Assembly (NCBI GenBank): GCA_003165095.1
Contig: PLSH01000439.1
Span: 2,012 to 8,341 of the forward strand
Direction: 5' to 3'
DNA from: Acidobacteriaceae bacterium
Lineage (GTDB): Bacteria; Acidobacteriota; Terriglobia; Terriglobales; Acidobacteriaceae
Length of the DNA stretch: 6,330 nucleotides
Below the pieces are notes generated by a model that was not told the DNA's origin, did no database searches, and saw only the letters and a program-made list of their open reading frames with translations. This document shows positions 4,866 to 6,330 of this stretch, piece by piece. The position numbers and the translations under genes are program-made. Each line of letters opens with the position of its first letter. Within the stretch, counting starts at the first letter, position 1.

Positions 4866-6330
4866 TTACCCCTTCACCGCGCCTGCCAGAGGCGGTCTGG
4901 ACCGCAATGGACGGTCGATCGATTCAACGGATATCAATCCGGTTGGGTCCGCTGAAACAAGGTTGAATGACTCCATGGTGATGGTGCCTACGGGACAGCG
5001 CGCCGCGCACAGTCCGCAACGGATGCAGCGCGACTCGTCTTTCAGCATGGCCGAGCCAGAGATTACCCCCAGTTCCTCGGCCTTGATGTCATCCAGTTCC
5101 ACTCCCAGCAGATCGCGGAGCTCTCCCAGTTGTCCGGTAGTCGCATCGTCGAATTCAATGCGGTCGAGCGAAACAAGTTCCAGGCAGTTCTCCGGACAAA
5201 CGTCGACGCACCCGCCGCACAGAATGCAGGAAGTGCCGTCAGAGGCGTTGCCTTCAAATACCGTGTTGACCCAGCAGTGCAGGCAGCGCTGCGCTTCCGC
5301 CACTGCGGCTTCTTGGTCGAAGCCGATCTCCACTTCAGTCACCCCGGTGCGGCGGTTGAGAGGCAGCATCGGAATCTGCGGCCGCAACAAGTCGAGCAGA
5401 TCGAGCGGCATGCGATGGCGCTCCAGCACCTCCACTTCCACAATCGGGGCTGCGTGCTCGTGCCCGCGCAGAAACTCGTCGATGCCCACTGCCGCACGCT
5501 TGCCGTCGGCTACGCTGTCGATAATCAGCCGCGGCCCAAACACACAATCGCCGCCTGCGAACACCCCGGCGGCAGACGTCATCAGCGTTTGCGGGTTCAC
5601 GGCGATCAGCCCCCGCGGCGAAACTTCCACGCCATCTTCGCTGCTCAGAAATTGCAGGTTGGGCGCTTGGCCAATGGCCATGATGATCGTGTCGCATTTC
5701 AGACGCGTCTCGCTGTTCTCGTAGAAAGTGGGACTGAAACGGCGGTTGGCATCGAAAACCGACTTGGTCTTGAGCACCTCAAGCGCCACCGCTCGACCGT
5801 TCTCCCCGATGATCTGCTTGGGGCCGAAGCCGGGATGGATGATGATCCCTTCTTCTTCGGCCTCTTCGATCTCCTCCAGCGCGGCGGGCATTTCACCCCG
5901 AGTCTCCAGGCAGACCAGATGTACCTCCTGCGCGCCCAGGCGCAGCGCGGAGAGCGAGACGTCCATCATCTCGCGGGCGGCCACCGCATCCATGCTCCCT
6001 TGAGACGGCTCGAAGTTCTCCACCCCGCCCGCATGCTGACGCAGCACCTCGCGCGCCGCGGACCGGGCCACGTCCATGGCCACGTTGCCGCCACCAATGA
6101 CCAGAACCTTCTTCCCAATGGTGAACCGGTAGCCGAGATTTACGTTGAGCAGAAAATCGATTCCCTTGTAGACCCCGTCCAGGTCCACACCGGGAATGGT
6201 CAGGTCGCGGCTGCGGAGCGCACCTACAGCGATCAGCACGGCAACGAAGTCCCGTCGCAGAACGGATATTGTGAAATCGCGTCCGGCCGCCCGGTTCAAT
6301 TTCAAAGTGATGTCGCCGGTGGAGAGGATT
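4866..6330 (-). CDS. GltD-like FAD/NAD(P) oxidoreductase with two C-terminal [4Fe-4S] motifs (5' partial)
   Basis: This is a flavoprotein of the glutamate synthase small-subunit/dihydropyrimidine dehydrogenase-like family, which moves electrons between NAD(P)H, FAD and Fe-S clusters in the cytoplasm. The frame is open to the right edge of the window. An apparent TTG start at 6305 is only an internal Leu, because homologous-looking sequence (ILSTGDIT) continues upstream, so the N-terminal Fe-S/FAD-binding part is missing here. Counting from that Leu, a Rossmann NAD(P)H motif VIGGGNVAMD lies at 69-78. A C-terminal FAD motif, VFAGGD then an aliphatic/DGKRAA helix, lies at 248-272. CLHC is at 341-344. 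Two ferredoxin motifs follow: C360/C363/C366/C370-P and C427/C430/C433/C437-P, separated by an unusually long segment of about 57 residues. It ends in TAA three bases before the Rieske gene, so it shares that operon. It is not likely to be a true glutamate synthase subunit: no gltB is seen and the neighbours are respiratory. The physiological partner is inferred. Confidence 0.88.
   Translation of the reverse strand, partial: ILSTGDITLKLNRAAGRDFTISVLRRDFVAVLIAVGALRSRDLTIPGVDLDGVYKGIDFLLNVNLGYRFTIGKKVLVIGGGNVAMDVARSAAREVLRQHAGGVENFEPSQGSMDAVAAREMMDVSLSALRLGAQEVHLVCLETRGEMPAALEEIEEAEEEGIIIHPGFGPKQIIGENGRAVALEVLKTKSVFDANRRFSPTFYENSETRLKCDTIIMAIGQAPNLQFLSSEDGVEVSPRGLIAVNPQTLMTSAAGVFAGGDCVFGPRLIIDSVADGKRAAVGIDEFLRGHEHAAPIVEVEVLERHRMPLDLLDLLRPQIPMLPLNRRTGVTEVEIGFDQEAAVAEAQRCLHCWVNTVFEGNASDGTSCILCGGCVDVCPENCLELVSLDRIEFDDATTGQLGELRDLLGVELDDIKAEELGVISGSAMLKDESRCIRCGLCAARCPVGTITMESFNLVSADPTGLISVESIDRPLRSRPPLAGAVKG

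Noticed and set aside
4753..5724. Plus-strand open frame of 323 codons, rich in Ser and Pro.
   Set aside because: It is antisense to the flavoprotein and Rieske genes, both of which show conserved motifs in frame. Its composition is low complexity and without a family signature.
6303..6305. TTG as a true start for the flavoprotein.
   Set aside because: The frame continues upstream to the window edge with family-like sequence, and a start here would remove the N-terminal FAD-binding part, so the gene is treated as truncated by the window.
1..6330. CRISPR arrays, tRNA or rRNA genes, insertion sequences, terminators.
   Set aside because: No short direct-repeat array, cloverleaf-like segment, transposase-like frame or hairpin followed by a T-run was noticed in reading both strands. 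The window is almost wholly coding.

Overview
The window is a slice of one polycistronic operon read right to left on the minus strand. It encodes most of a respiratory quinol:cytochrome c oxidoreductase of the Rieske/cytochrome b (b6-type, split) family, with unusual electron-transfer partners at both ends. High GC (roughly 60 % by eye), a b6/subunit-IV style split cytochrome b, an Ig-like domain fused to a cytochrome c lipoprotein and a large multihaem cytochrome suggest a Gram-negative soil or sediment bacterium. Acidobacteriota is my best guess, with low-to-moderate confidence because no rRNA or marker gene is present.

Layout in transcription order. 6330-4866: a GltD-like FAD/NAD(P) oxidoreductase carrying two C-terminal ferredoxin-type [4Fe-4S] motifs, 5'-truncated by the window edge. 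4862-4371: a Tat-type Rieske 2Fe-2S protein. 4374-3580: a cytochrome b6-like subunit with four haem-ligand histidines. 3583-2879: a subunit IV-like subunit in which the PEWY motif is APWY. 2878-809: a membrane-anchored octahaem cytochrome c. 812-57: a lipoprotein with an Ig-like (Big-1/invasin-like) domain followed by a monohaem cytochrome c domain. 60-1: the first 20 codons of another gene that leaves the window. There is no intergenic space above 3 bases; four of the six junctions are ATGA overlaps, so expression is probably translationally coupled. No promoter or terminator is expected or seen inside the window.

Working model. Quinol (probably menaquinol, inferred) is oxidised at a Qo site formed by the b6-like subunit, the APWY-containing subunit and the Rieske protein. 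One electron passes through the Rieske cluster to the octahaem cytochrome and then to the lipoprotein cytochrome or a terminal acceptor; the other passes through the two b haems. The cytoplasmic flavin/Fe-S protein could exchange electrons between NAD(P)H or ferredoxin and the quinone/b-haem side. That would make the assembly a Rieske/b complex wired to the NAD(P) pool, similar to arrangements proposed for anammox bacteria. This last step is inference from gene order.

The most notable points are this NAD(P)/Rieske-b linkage, the replaced Qo motif, the absence of the Cys that binds the extra haem c in b6f complexes, the Tyr-to-Phe change next to the Rieske cluster, the loss of the axial Met in the last haem domain, and the Ig-cytochrome fusion.
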